From an uncultured Senegalimassilia sp. (GTDB taxonomy: Bacteria > Actinomycetota > Coriobacteriia > Coriobacteriales > Eggerthellaceae), in contig CALEWN010000042.1 of the NCBI GenBank assembly GCA_937925385.1, forward strand, positions 1 to 6,924: a stretch of 6,924 bases of DNA, given 5' to 3'. Position 1 is the first letter of the stretch; each line of letters begins with the position of its first letter. Both the position numbers and the translations under genes were made by a program. Positions 1 through 4,792 of the stretch are shown piece after piece. The notes under the pieces are model-generated. The model made no database searches. It was not told the origin of the DNA and worked only from the letters and a program-made list of their open reading frames with translations.

Positions 1-357
1 GATGAAGTGCTCGAGCAAATCAAGGCTCAAGCATTGCCCAGATTGCTGGTTTTCAATAAATGCGATTTGCTAACGGCAGAAGAGCAGGCAGCATTAGCTC
101 ATCGATATGATTCATTGCTGGTGTCAGCGGAAACAGGGGAGGGCATAGACCAGCTTGTCGATAGAATCGCCCATGTTGCATCCGCTCAAGACACGCACCT
201 TGATGTAGTGATTCCATATCAACGAGGCGATATGGTGTCGAAGGCGCATGAGCGATGCAGGATCATCACCGAAGAGCACATCGAAACTGGCACTCATCTT
301 ACGATGTTGGTACCAAAACCATTTGTCGATGAGTTTACAGCGTTCTGCAACGCGTAA
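1..357 (+). CDS. hflX: GTPase HflX, C-terminal end (5' truncated by window)
   Basis: The last 118 codons of a GTPase, open at the left edge of the window and ending in TAA at 355-357. The G4 guanine-specificity motif NKCD is at nt 55-66 and the G5 motif SAETG at nt 124-138. The tail segment VVIPYQRGDMVSKAHERC is typical of the HflX C-terminal domain (IPY-RG, then a helix, then a terminal beta strand), which separates HflX from Era, Der and Obg. In other bacteria HflX is a ribosome-binding GTPase that splits or rescues stalled 70S ribosomes under heat or antibiotic stress; that role is family knowledge. The G1-G3 motifs and the N-terminal domain lie outside the window. An hflX gene near lexA and nrdR is a known actinobacterial arrangement. 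A GTG at nt 7 is an internal valine codon, not a start. Confidence 0.9.
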   Translation, partial: DEVLEQIKAQALPRLLVFNKCDLLTAEEQAALAHRYDSLLVSAETGEGIDQLVDRIAHVASAQDTHLDVVIPYQRGDMVSKAHERCRIITEEHIETGTHLTMLVPKPFVDEFTAFCNA

Positions 358-381
358 AGGGGAGAATAACAAGTAGGCCTT

Positions 382-468
382 ATGCAGATTAGGCACTACC
401 TACAGCAATCAGCAGATAACAAGATTGCGACCGATTACATTTGCACGAAAGACCTGCACGAAGTCTAA
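382..468 (+). CDS. Possible small ORF, 28 codons, unknown
   Basis: ATG at 382 to TAA at 466-468 encodes a 28-residue peptide beginning MQIRHYLQQSADNK and ending DLHEV. It has no hydrophobic segment and no motif I recognise. The good Shine-Dalgarno-like run GGGGAG (359-364) lies about 17 nt upstream, too far for normal use. The nearer TAGG (373-376) is weak. It lies between hflX and the hairpin at 492-532, so it would be carried on hflX read-through mRNA. It is most probably a chance ORF or a decayed remnant and is listed only because the region is otherwise empty. Confidence 0.12.
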   Translation: MQIRHYLQQSADNKIATDYICTKDLHEV

Positions 469-491
469 TCAGTTGCATCGAACTTGACCCA

Positions 492-532
492 TTCGAGCCG
501 CCATTGACATTCCTGGTTGATGACGGCTCGAA
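492..532 (+). terminator. Hairpin, possible hflX terminator
   Basis: TTCGAGCCGCCAT (492-504) pairs with ATGACGGCTCGAA (520-532), 12 of 13 positions matching, around a 15-nt loop. The 3' side is followed by CATTTGGGTTTTGGG, a poor and interrupted T-run. On the other strand the trailing sequence is not T-rich. It is 135 nt after the hflX stop, so it would end an hflX transcript with a long 3' leader. The stem is clear; its role as a terminator is inferred. Confidence 0.4.
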
Positions 533-733
533 CATTTGGGTTTTGGGAGCATGAGCAATGAACGTAACCTACATTACCGAACAATCATAATATATCGTTG
601 GTAAGTTGACCGGAATCGTGCTCTCCCAAATTTCCTGTATTTCCCGAACACATATATCTATCAGGTAATCGCCCGTTAGAACAATGCATAACAAACATAG
701 CCCGATGGGACACCTTGACCCAAAACGATACGA

Positions 734-1372
734 TTACAAACGACGAAAGACAGCGACCACTTTGCCAGCGATAGAGCAGTTAGTGGTGATAATGGGTTCC
801 ATGGAGGAGTTTTCCGGCTGCAGTCGAATATGATCCTGCTCTTTATAGAAGCGTTTCACCGTGGCGCCATCATCGATGATAGCTACAACAATGTCACCGT
901 TGTTTGCGACCGGCTGCTCTTTAACCACAACGTAATCGCCATCGTTGATGCCTGCTTCAATCATGCTTTCGCCGTGCACGGACAACATAAAAGACGGGGC
1001 ATCGCCAACGATTTCGGTAGGCAGCGACATGGTGTTGGTGATGTTTTGCTCGGCAAGGATGGGGACGCCTGCAGCAACATCTCCAACCAACGGAACAGAA
1101 ACGATATCGTCAAATTGAGCTTGGATGATATTCGTTGCGTCTTCCGTATGGTCTAGCGGATAGGTGAGCGCAATCGAACGCGATTTTAATGCATCGCGTT
1201 TGATGAGGCCTTTTTCCTCAAGGGCTTTCAGGTGAACATGTACCGTGGAAGGAGAGGAAAGCCCCAAAGCCTGACACACTTCGCGAACCGTAGGACCAAA
1301 ACCCTTTTCGCGAATACACTGCTCGATGACATCGAGCACCGCCTGCTGGCGTTTAGTGATCTTCTCAGTCAT
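734..1372 (-). CDS. lexA: LexA SOS repressor / autoprotease
   Basis: A 212-residue LexA, the usual size for the family. The N-terminal winged helix-turn-helix covers about residues 5-60 (KRQQAVLDVIEQCIREKG, then TVREVCQALGLSSPSTVHVHL). The self-cleavage bond is Ala101-Gly102 in GDVAAGVPILAE. The catalytic dyad is Ser136 (HGESM) and Lys173 (TVKRF), in a peptidase S24 fold. RecA filaments on single-stranded DNA trigger cleavage and release of SOS genes. The start at 1370-1372 (MTEKITKRQQ) was chosen because it matches the family N terminus and is preceded by AAAGGAAAG at good spacing. The frame stays open upstream to 1513, but that extension would run across the promoter and operators. The control region carries three LexA-box-like sites, so autoregulation is expected. 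The gene is divergent from a small membrane-protein gene and ends in TAA at 734-736. Confidence 0.96.
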   Translation of the reverse strand: MTEKITKRQQAVLDVIEQCIREKGFGPTVREVCQALGLSSPSTVHVHLKALEEKGLIKRDALKSRSIALTYPLDHTEDATNIIQAQFDDIVSVPLVGDVAAGVPILAEQNITNTMSLPTEIVGDAPSFMLSVHGESMIEAGINDGDYVVVKEQPVANNGDIVVAIIDDGATVKRFYKEQDHIRLQPENSSMEPIITTNCSIAGKVVAVFRRL

Positions 1373-1398
1373 GGGCTTTCCTTTCGAGGTTTGCATAA

Positions 1399-1412
1399 CG
1401 AACATCCGTTTG
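1399..1412. promoter_or_regulatory. LexA box 1 (one mismatch)
   Basis: CGAACATCCGTTTG differs by one base in the right half from the Gram-positive/actinobacterial operator pattern CGAAC-N4-GTTCG. It lies 27 bp upstream (coding sense) of the lexA start, in the presumed lexA leader, and just upstream of the -35 element of the opposite promoter. Its start is exactly 28 bp from that of box 2. It is probably weaker than boxes 2 and 3. Confidence 0.6.
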
Positions 1413-1420
1413 TTTATTTG

Positions 1421-1449
1421 TTGACATGAACCTTTGTTCGCTCTATTAT
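1421..1449 (+). promoter_or_regulatory. SigA-type promoter of the SOS small-protein gene
   Basis: A consensus -35 TTGACA (1421-1426), a 17-bp spacer and a near-consensus -10 TATTAT (1444-1449) predict transcription from about 1456, leaving a leader of about 37 nt before the ATG at 1493. LexA box 2 fills the spacer and box 3 covers the start point. This predicts a strong promoter tightly shut by LexA and opened by DNA damage. Confidence 0.85.
1427..1440. promoter_or_regulatory. LexA box 2 (perfect core)
   Basis: TGAACCTTTGTTCG has the exact GAAC-N4-GTTC core. It lies between the -35 and -10 of the plus-strand promoter and over the expected start point of lexA transcription. Its extended sequence GAACCTTTGTTCGC (1428-1441) is the reverse complement of GCGAACAAAGGTTC at box 3. 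Confidence 0.88.
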
Positions 1450-1474
1450 ATATGCGAACAAAGGTTCTACGCAA
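1445..1474 (-). promoter_or_regulatory. lexA promoter
   Basis: Read on the minus strand, TATAAT (1450-1445) is a perfect -10, and TTGCGT (1474-1469) is a plausible -35 with an 18-bp spacer. Transcription would begin near 1438 and leave a leader of about 65 nt. The -10 overlaps the -10 of the opposite promoter almost completely, so the two RNA polymerases should compete. LexA box 3 occupies the spacer. Confidence 0.72.
1455..1468. promoter_or_regulatory. LexA box 3 (perfect core)
   Basis: CGAACAAAGGTTCT has the exact GAAC-N4-GTTC core. It lies between the -35 and -10 of the lexA promoter and over the start point of the divergent gene. It is the inverted partner of box 2 about a symmetry axis at 1447/1448, which is the middle of the shared -10 region. 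Confidence 0.88.
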
Positions 1475-1492
1475 GAGCAAAGGGGAGGAAAT

Positions 1493-1786
1493 ATGCAACA
1501 CGGTGATTCTCATCCGGCGGTTAACGGCACAACGGCACTTAAGCTCGATATGCGCGTTTCATCTGCGCATATAATTCAATTCCCCGGAGCCGGCAATGAT
1601 TCACGGCAAATCAGCGGGACAGCGTCATCTTCTTGCGTTCGGAACCAGCAGCACGATTGCTCCTATATCGACGATCGCCATAACCCCTATGCGCTTCGCC
1701 GGTCAGAATCGCGAGCAACCCCAGCCCAAACCTTTGGCGTGATCGCTCTGTTAACATTGCTTACCATTGTTGCCGGGATTTTGTAA
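1493..1786 (+). CDS. SOS-controlled small C-terminally anchored membrane protein, probable division inhibitor
   Basis: A 97-residue protein. The start at 1493 follows a strong Shine-Dalgarno AGGGGAGGAA (1481-1490) and the LexA-controlled promoter. Residues 1-80 are polar, low in hydrophobicity and rich in Ser, Arg, His and Asp, so probably disordered; Cys48 and Cys56 lie there. Residues 81-97 (FGVIALLTLLTIVAGIL) form one membrane segment that ends the protein. Arg69, Arg70 and Arg74 precede it, suggesting a cytoplasmic N terminus. The location, divergent from lexA and upstream of nrdR, is that of ChiZ (Rv2719c) and DivS in Actinobacteria and resembles YneA beside lexA in Bacillus; these are SOS-induced cell-division inhibitors. 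ChiZ and YneA carry a LysM domain. Here none is encoded, and none is visible in any plus-strand frame after the stop. The role as division inhibitor is inferred from control and position, not sequence similarity. Confidence 0.8.
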   Translation: MQHGDSHPAVNGTTALKLDMRVSSAHIIQFPGAGNDSRQISGTASSSCVRNQQHDCSYIDDRHNPYALRRSESRATPAQTFGVIALLTLLTIVAGIL

Positions 1787-1814
1787 AACCTTGCTTGTCC
1801 CAGCTTGCTTCTAA

Positions 1815-1830
1815 GGTCAATATCTTGTGT
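1815..1830. promoter_or_regulatory. NrdR-box-like site 1
   Basis: GGTCAATATCTTGTGT matches 12 of 16 positions of the recalled NrdR box consensus acaCwAtATaTwGtgt, with the core CAATATCTTGTGT nearly complete. It lies upstream of the presumed nrdR -35. It shares the 9-mer ATATCTTGT with site 2, exactly 52 bp away (about five helical turns), which suits cooperative binding of the NrdR oligomer. Confidence 0.6.
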
Positions 1831-1848
1831 CACGATTTGATGCACTCT

Positions 1849-1877
1849 TTTACAACTGGGTATTAACCGCTATATCT
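1849..1877 (+). promoter_or_regulatory. Possible nrdR promoter
   Basis: TTTACA (1849-1854) could be a -35 with TATATC (1871-1876, 16-bp spacer) or ATATCT (1872-1877, 17-bp spacer) as -10. Both -10 choices fall inside NrdR-box-like site 2, so NrdR binding would block the promoter. The match to consensus is only moderate. Confidence 0.4.
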
Positions 1878-1882
1878 TGTAT
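1867..1882. promoter_or_regulatory. NrdR-box-like site 2
   Basis: CCGCTATATCTTGTAT matches 12 of 16 positions of the recalled NrdR box consensus, including the CTATAT and TTGT core. It covers the candidate -10 and lies about 40 bp before the nrdR start. Together with site 1 it suggests that NrdR represses its own operon. Confidence 0.6.
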
Positions 1883-1920
1883 GTTAGGCTACATATCATC
1901 GAGCGAAGGAGTGCGATTGT

Positions 1921-2367
1921 ATGAAATGCCCGGCATGCGGAAACGTTGAATCCAAAGTAGTTGATTCCCGTCCATCTGATGATGGTAGCAGCATTCGTCG
2001 TAGGCGCGAATGTCTCGAATGCGGTCGAAGGTTTACTACGTATGAGCGCTTAGGCGACAATCCACTCATTATCATCAAGTCCGATGGGTCGTCTGAAGCC
2101 TACGACCGACAGAAGCTGATGAGGGGTCTTCTGATTGCTTGCGCAAAGCGGCCTATCGCTCCCGAGCAATTAGGCGCATTGATCGACAGCATTGAAGCAG
2201 AGCTTCGCAATGCATCTAAAAGCGAAATCGGCTCAAAAGAACTCGGTGATATGGCGTTGGTGCGGTTAGCCAAGCTTGATGATGTTGCGTACGTACGTTT
2301 CGCAAGCGTGTATAAAGATTTTCAAAATGTTGAGGAGTTCGCTGCAGCTCTTGAAGGGTTGAAATAG
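1921..2367 (+). CDS. nrdR: Transcriptional repressor NrdR
   Basis: A 148-residue, full-length NrdR. The N-terminal zinc ribbon has Cys3-X2-Cys6 and Cys31-X2-Cys34, with the signature RRRRECLECGRRFTTYER (residues 26-43). The rest (about 49-139) is an ATP-cone domain, beginning LIIIKSDGSSEAYDRQKLMRG. NrdR senses ATP and dATP and, when dATP is high, represses ribonucleotide reductase genes by binding paired NrdR boxes. The start has AAGGAG (1906-1911) nine bases upstream. Two NrdR-box-like sites precede the gene, suggesting autoregulation. It is followed after 3 nt by dut, which joins two dNTP-pool genes in one unit. No reductase gene is in the window. Confidence 0.97.
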   Translation: MKCPACGNVESKVVDSRPSDDGSSIRRRRECLECGRRFTTYERLGDNPLIIIKSDGSSEAYDRQKLMRGLLIACAKRPIAPEQLGALIDSIEAELRNASKSEIGSKELGDMALVRLAKLDDVAYVRFASVYKDFQNVEEFAAALEGLK

Positions 2368-2370
2368 CCT

Positions 2371-2817
2371 ATGAGTACCGTGCATGTCCCGATAAAAACT
2401 CTTTGCGAAGATGCCCAGATTCCTCATACCGCCTATAACGGTGACGCTGGCGTGGATTTGAGATCCGTTGAACGAATCGTGCTGAAACCTCAGGAGCGCG
2501 CAATGGTGCCAACCGGATTGGCAATCGCACTTCCTGAAGGATATGCAGGTTTCGTGTTACCCCGCAGCGGTTTAGCCGCTAAACATGGCATTTCCATCGT
2601 CAACGCACCCGGCCTTGTTGATAGCAATTATCGAGGCGAGTTAAAGGTTGTTCTCGTGAACACCGACCCAAACGATTCGTTTACGATTGAAATCGGTGAC
2701 CGAATCGCACAGCTTATCGTCATGCCCGTGCCATTAATCGAATTCGAACACGTTGAGGAATTGTTATGCTCGCAACGAGGGGCATCGGGTTTCGGTAGCA
2801 GCGGAATAAGCAATTAG
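2371..2817 (+). CDS. dut: dUTP diphosphatase (dUTPase), trimeric type
   Basis: A 148-residue dUTPase that converts dUTP to dUMP and pyrophosphate, keeping uracil out of DNA and supplying the dTMP precursor. All five motifs are present: I DAGVDL (25-30), II PRSGLA (64-69), III GLVDSNYRGELKV (81-93) with the catalytic Asp84 and the uracil-stacking Tyr87, IV GDRIAQLIV (109-117), and V RGASGFGSSG (136-145), the glycine-rich tail that closes over the active site of a neighbouring subunit. The start lies 3 nt after the nrdR stop; GAAGGG (2353-2358) inside the end of nrdR can serve as ribosome site, about 12 nt away. Translational coupling with nrdR is likely. Length and motif order are normal. Confidence 0.97.
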   Translation: MSTVHVPIKTLCEDAQIPHTAYNGDAGVDLRSVERIVLKPQERAMVPTGLAIALPEGYAGFVLPRSGLAAKHGISIVNAPGLVDSNYRGELKVVLVNTDPNDSFTIEIGDRIAQLIVMPVPLIEFEHVEELLCSQRGASGFGSSGISN

Positions 2818-2825
2818 GAGCAAAT

Positions 2826-3308
2826 GTGGCCGATCAAAACGACAACCGTCCAGGTCCTTACCTCGACGAGAATCACAAGCCGTATAACAATGCGGAAACG
2901 CAATCGAACACCGACAACGGTGATAAGCAGTTTAAGCCGAACGCGCTAGATGAACGTACGCTGAGGTCTGTACGTTCGCAAACGACTTTTGCCTACATTG
3001 CAGGTCCTGTTTCGCTGTTTGTTGGTGGCATTTTGCAAGGAACCGTTGGCACCATCTGCGCATTTCTGGCATACCGCAAATTGCGAGCACTCATGCAGAA
3101 ATCCAACGAAACCGCCGCAGTGGCTCGTGACATGCTGAAACCAACGCGTACAGCATTGATCATCTGCTTGGTAGCCGTAGCGCTTAACGCGATCTCGTTT
3201 GTAATCATGTTTCCCGTTATCGAGCAGATGCTCCAAAGCGGAGATTTTGCAAGCGTTGCCGGCAATATGAGTGCAGGAACCGCTGCTGGTTCCTCGACAT
3301 GGGGTTAA
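2826..3308 (+). CDS. Two-pass membrane protein, unknown function
   Basis: A 160-residue protein starting at GTG 2826, 8 bp after dut. AGGAG (2816-2820), which overlaps the dut stop, sits 5 nt before this GTG and decides the start; an ATG at 2824 is in another frame. Residues 1-50 are polar and Asn/Asp/Gln-rich, probably cytoplasmic. Two hydrophobic segments follow, about 55-83 (AYIAGPVSLFVGGILQGTVG) and 108-133 (TRTALIICLVAVALNAISFV). A basic loop between them (YRKLRALMQKSNETAAVARDMLK) suggests both ends face the same side. The C-terminal tail is Gly/Ala/Ser-rich. The layout recalls DUF4190 or CD225-like small membrane proteins, but I cannot assign a family. It probably ends the nrdR-dut operon. 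Confidence 0.8.
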   Translation: MADQNDNRPGPYLDENHKPYNNAETQSNTDNGDKQFKPNALDERTLRSVRSQTTFAYIAGPVSLFVGGILQGTVGTICAFLAYRKLRALMQKSNETAAVARDMLKPTRTALIICLVAVALNAISFVIMFPVIEQMLQSGDFASVAGNMSAGTAAGSSTWG

Positions 3309-3385
3309 GGCGTATTCCGCAAGTCCCTTGACATATCAATTGCCGTTCATCAGAAAACGTGGTGAATCAGCAATCCAAAACCGAA

Positions 3386-3417
3386 GAGTGGGCTCTTTGA
3401 AATCCAAGAGCCCACTC
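3386..3417. terminator. Perfect 12-bp hairpin after the nrdR-dut operon
   Basis: GAGTGGGCTCTT (3386-3397) pairs perfectly with AAGAGCCCACTC (3406-3417) around the 8-nt loop TGAAATCC. It lies 77 nt after the membrane-protein stop and before the lipoprotein gene. No T-run follows on the plus strand (GAGTGAATGATTCC). On the minus strand the exit sequence is TTCGGTTTTGG, a weak run. It is most likely a transcription stop or a 3'-end stabiliser of the operon mRNA. Confidence 0.55.
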
Positions 3418-3505
3418 GAGTGAATGATTCCTAAGGCCGTCTAATAAATTACCGATAATATATGTTATGTAAACTAGCGAACTGAAAATCTAAGGTGGTT
3501 GCTTC

Positions 3506-4093
3506 ATGAACTCTAAAGCACTAGATTTCAAGTCGATATCGATTCGTGTTGCCTGTGTCGCTGCGGTCATGGTCGCTACTGGTTTTCTGTTGCTAGGATT
3601 AACAGGTTGCGGCCCTTCGAACGAGGAACGCATCGAACAAGCGATCTCTCAACCACTGGAAGCTATCAAATCAAAAGATGAAGCTATGTTGGCAAGCTTG
3701 CTCTCAGACGACGCCAAGCAGCAGATCTCAGATGTCGGCATTGACCCGGTGACGTATATCTCCACGTTCCTTGATGGGTTTGACTACACGCTAGGCCCTA
3801 TCGATATCAACAAGGACATGGCAACCGTCGATGTCACCATCACCTGCAAAACCACGGACAGCATCTTTGCTGCCCTTGACCAGAAAGCCAAAGAAGATTT
3901 CGAATCCGGCGCGAGCGCAAACAACACTGAGGAGCAAACGAAATCCGAAGTTGCCGAAAACGCACTCGCTATCATCAGTGCAGCAGAACCCGTGACACAT
4001 GACCCTATTACGGTAACTTTGCATAAGGTCGATAAGTCATGGATTGTCGACAGCGACATCAACGGAGCATTACTGAAGGCGCTGCAAGGCTAG
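3506..4093 (+). CDS. Putative lipoprotein, unknown function
   Basis: A 195-residue exported protein with a lipoprotein signal peptide: a basic N-region (Lys4, Lys9, Arg14), a hydrophobic core from about 15 to 31, and the lipobox LTGC with Cys35 as the lipidated residue. The mature part (about 160 residues) is acidic. It begins with a helical stretch, SNEERIEQAISQPLEAIKSK, and includes two predicted strand segments, MATVDVTITC and DPITVTLHKVDKSWIVD. This pattern resembles DUF4878/DUF5105 or NTF2-like lipoproteins common in Firmicutes and Coriobacteriia; I cannot fix the family. The start is supported by AAGGTGG (3492-3498) seven bases upstream. An AT-rich stretch at 3441-3475 (GATAAT, TATGTT) is the probable promoter area, though no clear -35 is seen. 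It stands alone between a hairpin and a convergent gene. Confidence 0.85.
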   Translation: MNSKALDFKSISIRVACVAAVMVATGFLLLGLTGCGPSNEERIEQAISQPLEAIKSKDEAMLASLLSDDAKQQISDVGIDPVTYISTFLDGFDYTLGPIDINKDMATVDVTITCKTTDSIFAALDQKAKEDFESGASANNTEEQTKSEVAENALAIISAAEPVTHDPITVTLHKVDKSWIVDSDINGALLKALQG

Positions 4094-4100
4094 CTAAGCT

Positions 4101-4142
4101 GTTTGCTAACATGTAAGCCAACGCGAAAATTTTTTTGTTCGC
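4101..4142 (+). terminator. Possible terminator between convergent genes
   Basis: An imperfect stem GTTTGCT (4101-4107) with AGCCAAC (4116-4122) lies just after the lipoprotein stop, followed after 7 nt by a run of seven T (4130-4136). The T-run also lies inside a small hairpin GCGAA (4123-4127) / TTCGC (4138-4142). The T-run is the better part of the evidence; both stems are weak. The rest of the gap to 4319 shows no supportable gene or site. Confidence 0.35.
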
Positions 4143-4319
4143 AATCGCAACTTCAAGGGGCACCCGTTAACTCTGCAAAGCGGTATGACTTTACTTGTAA
4201 GATCAATTTATTATGTACAGGCTTAGAACCGTTATGCAAACCGATCGAACCGCTACTCACGGAATGCTAGATTCAGATGCTGCTTATGGCTGGCCATGGA
4301 GTCCGCTATTATACATTGC

Positions 4320-4751
4320 CTATCCTTCACAAACTTGTTCATAAAGATTAAACAGCTCGGGCAACGTGCGCTTAATGCTCACCGGCTTAAACGTGTTGGC
4401 ATCGACAAGGCAATGTACGCTGCTGCCGGTGCAGCAAGGCTTGGCGGTCTCGATATCGTCGCCTTGCTTGAACACCTCGTACGAGTAGGTGGTTTTAGTA
4501 CCCCGCGATTCGCTGACCCAAGTGCGGACAACGGCGACATCGCCATACCGCAAAGGCTCTCCGTAATGCACCTCAAACGACACAACCGGAGACAAATATC
4601 CAGCTTTCTCGATTTGCTCATAGGGATACCCAAGCTCCTCGAGAAAATGGGTGCGGGCGTCCTCGAAATACAGCAAGTAGTTCGCATGGTAGACAACCGC
4701 CATCTTGTCGGTTTCCGCATAACGAACGGCTATGGGTGTGCAAACTTTCAT
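4320..4751 (-). CDS. Hotdog-fold acyl-CoA thioesterase (4HBT/YbgC-FadM type)
   Basis: A 143-residue single-domain thioesterase. The 4-hydroxybenzoyl-CoA thioesterase signature RYAETDKMAVVYHANYLLYFE (split here as RYAETDKMAVV and YHANYLLYFE, residues 10-30) includes the catalytic Asp15 and His22 of the YbgC-like active site on the central hotdog helix. The start MKVCTPIAV at 4749-4751 was preferred because GGAGG lies six bases upstream and the family begins there; the frame is open 17 codons further up. The enzyme hydrolyses an acyl-CoA; the substrate cannot be read from sequence. Relatives include general short or aromatic acyl-CoA thioesterases and the 1,4-dihydroxy-2-naphthoyl-CoA hydrolases of menaquinone and phylloquinone synthesis. 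The menA-like gene nearby makes the latter possible. Its start is only 41 bp from that of the divergent hydrolase gene. It ends in TAG at 4320-4322. Confidence 0.88.
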   Translation of the reverse strand: MKVCTPIAVRYAETDKMAVVYHANYLLYFEDARTHFLEELGYPYEQIEKAGYLSPVVSFEVHYGEPLRYGDVAVVRTWVSESRGTKTTYSYEVFKQGDDIETAKPCCTGSSVHCLVDANTFKPVSIKRTLPELFNLYEQVCEG

Positions 4752-4792
4752 AGCAACCTCCAAGAACCTAGTAAAACGATTAGAATGAAGCA

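Larger units (their letters stand above)
358..733. other. Gene-poor region between hflX and lexA
   Basis: 376 bp between the 3' ends of two convergent genes. There is no reading frame of normal gene size on either strand and no tRNA or rRNA. A purine-rich, Shine-Dalgarno-like run lies directly after the hflX stop (about 357-366). A possible 28-codon ORF (382-468) and a hairpin (492-532) are listed separately. Nothing recognisable was found from about 560 to 733, and no convincing terminator for lexA is visible there. Confidence 0.6.

Noticed and set aside
504..509. TTGACA as a -35 element
   Set aside because: No -10 lies at 16-18 bp, and it falls inside the hairpin loop and stem.
558..590. 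Ten-codon ORF (MNVTYITEQS) with GGGAG eight bases upstream
   Set aside because: It is too short to support without conservation data, and such matches arise by chance.
830..1156. 108-codon plus-strand ORF inside lexA
   Set aside because: It is antisense to a clearly conserved LexA catalytic domain, and its product has no recognisable domain.
1373..1513. N-terminal extension of LexA to an ATG at 1513, giving 259 residues
   Set aside because: It would translate the operators, both promoters and part of the divergent leader. LexA proteins start near MTEKITKRQQ, and a proper ribosome site precedes that ATG.
1787..1914. LysM remnant after the small SOS protein
   Set aside because: Plus-strand frames read on from the stop give only short peptides without LysM-like residues.
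2946..3265. Two minus-strand ORFs opposite the two-pass membrane protein
   Set aside because: The plus-strand gene has a good ribosome site, operon spacing and coherent membrane segments; the antisense products are low-complexity shadows.
3328..3333. TTGACA as a promoter for the lipoprotein gene
   Set aside because: No -10 at suitable spacing, and the strong hairpin at 3386-3417 stands between it and the gene.
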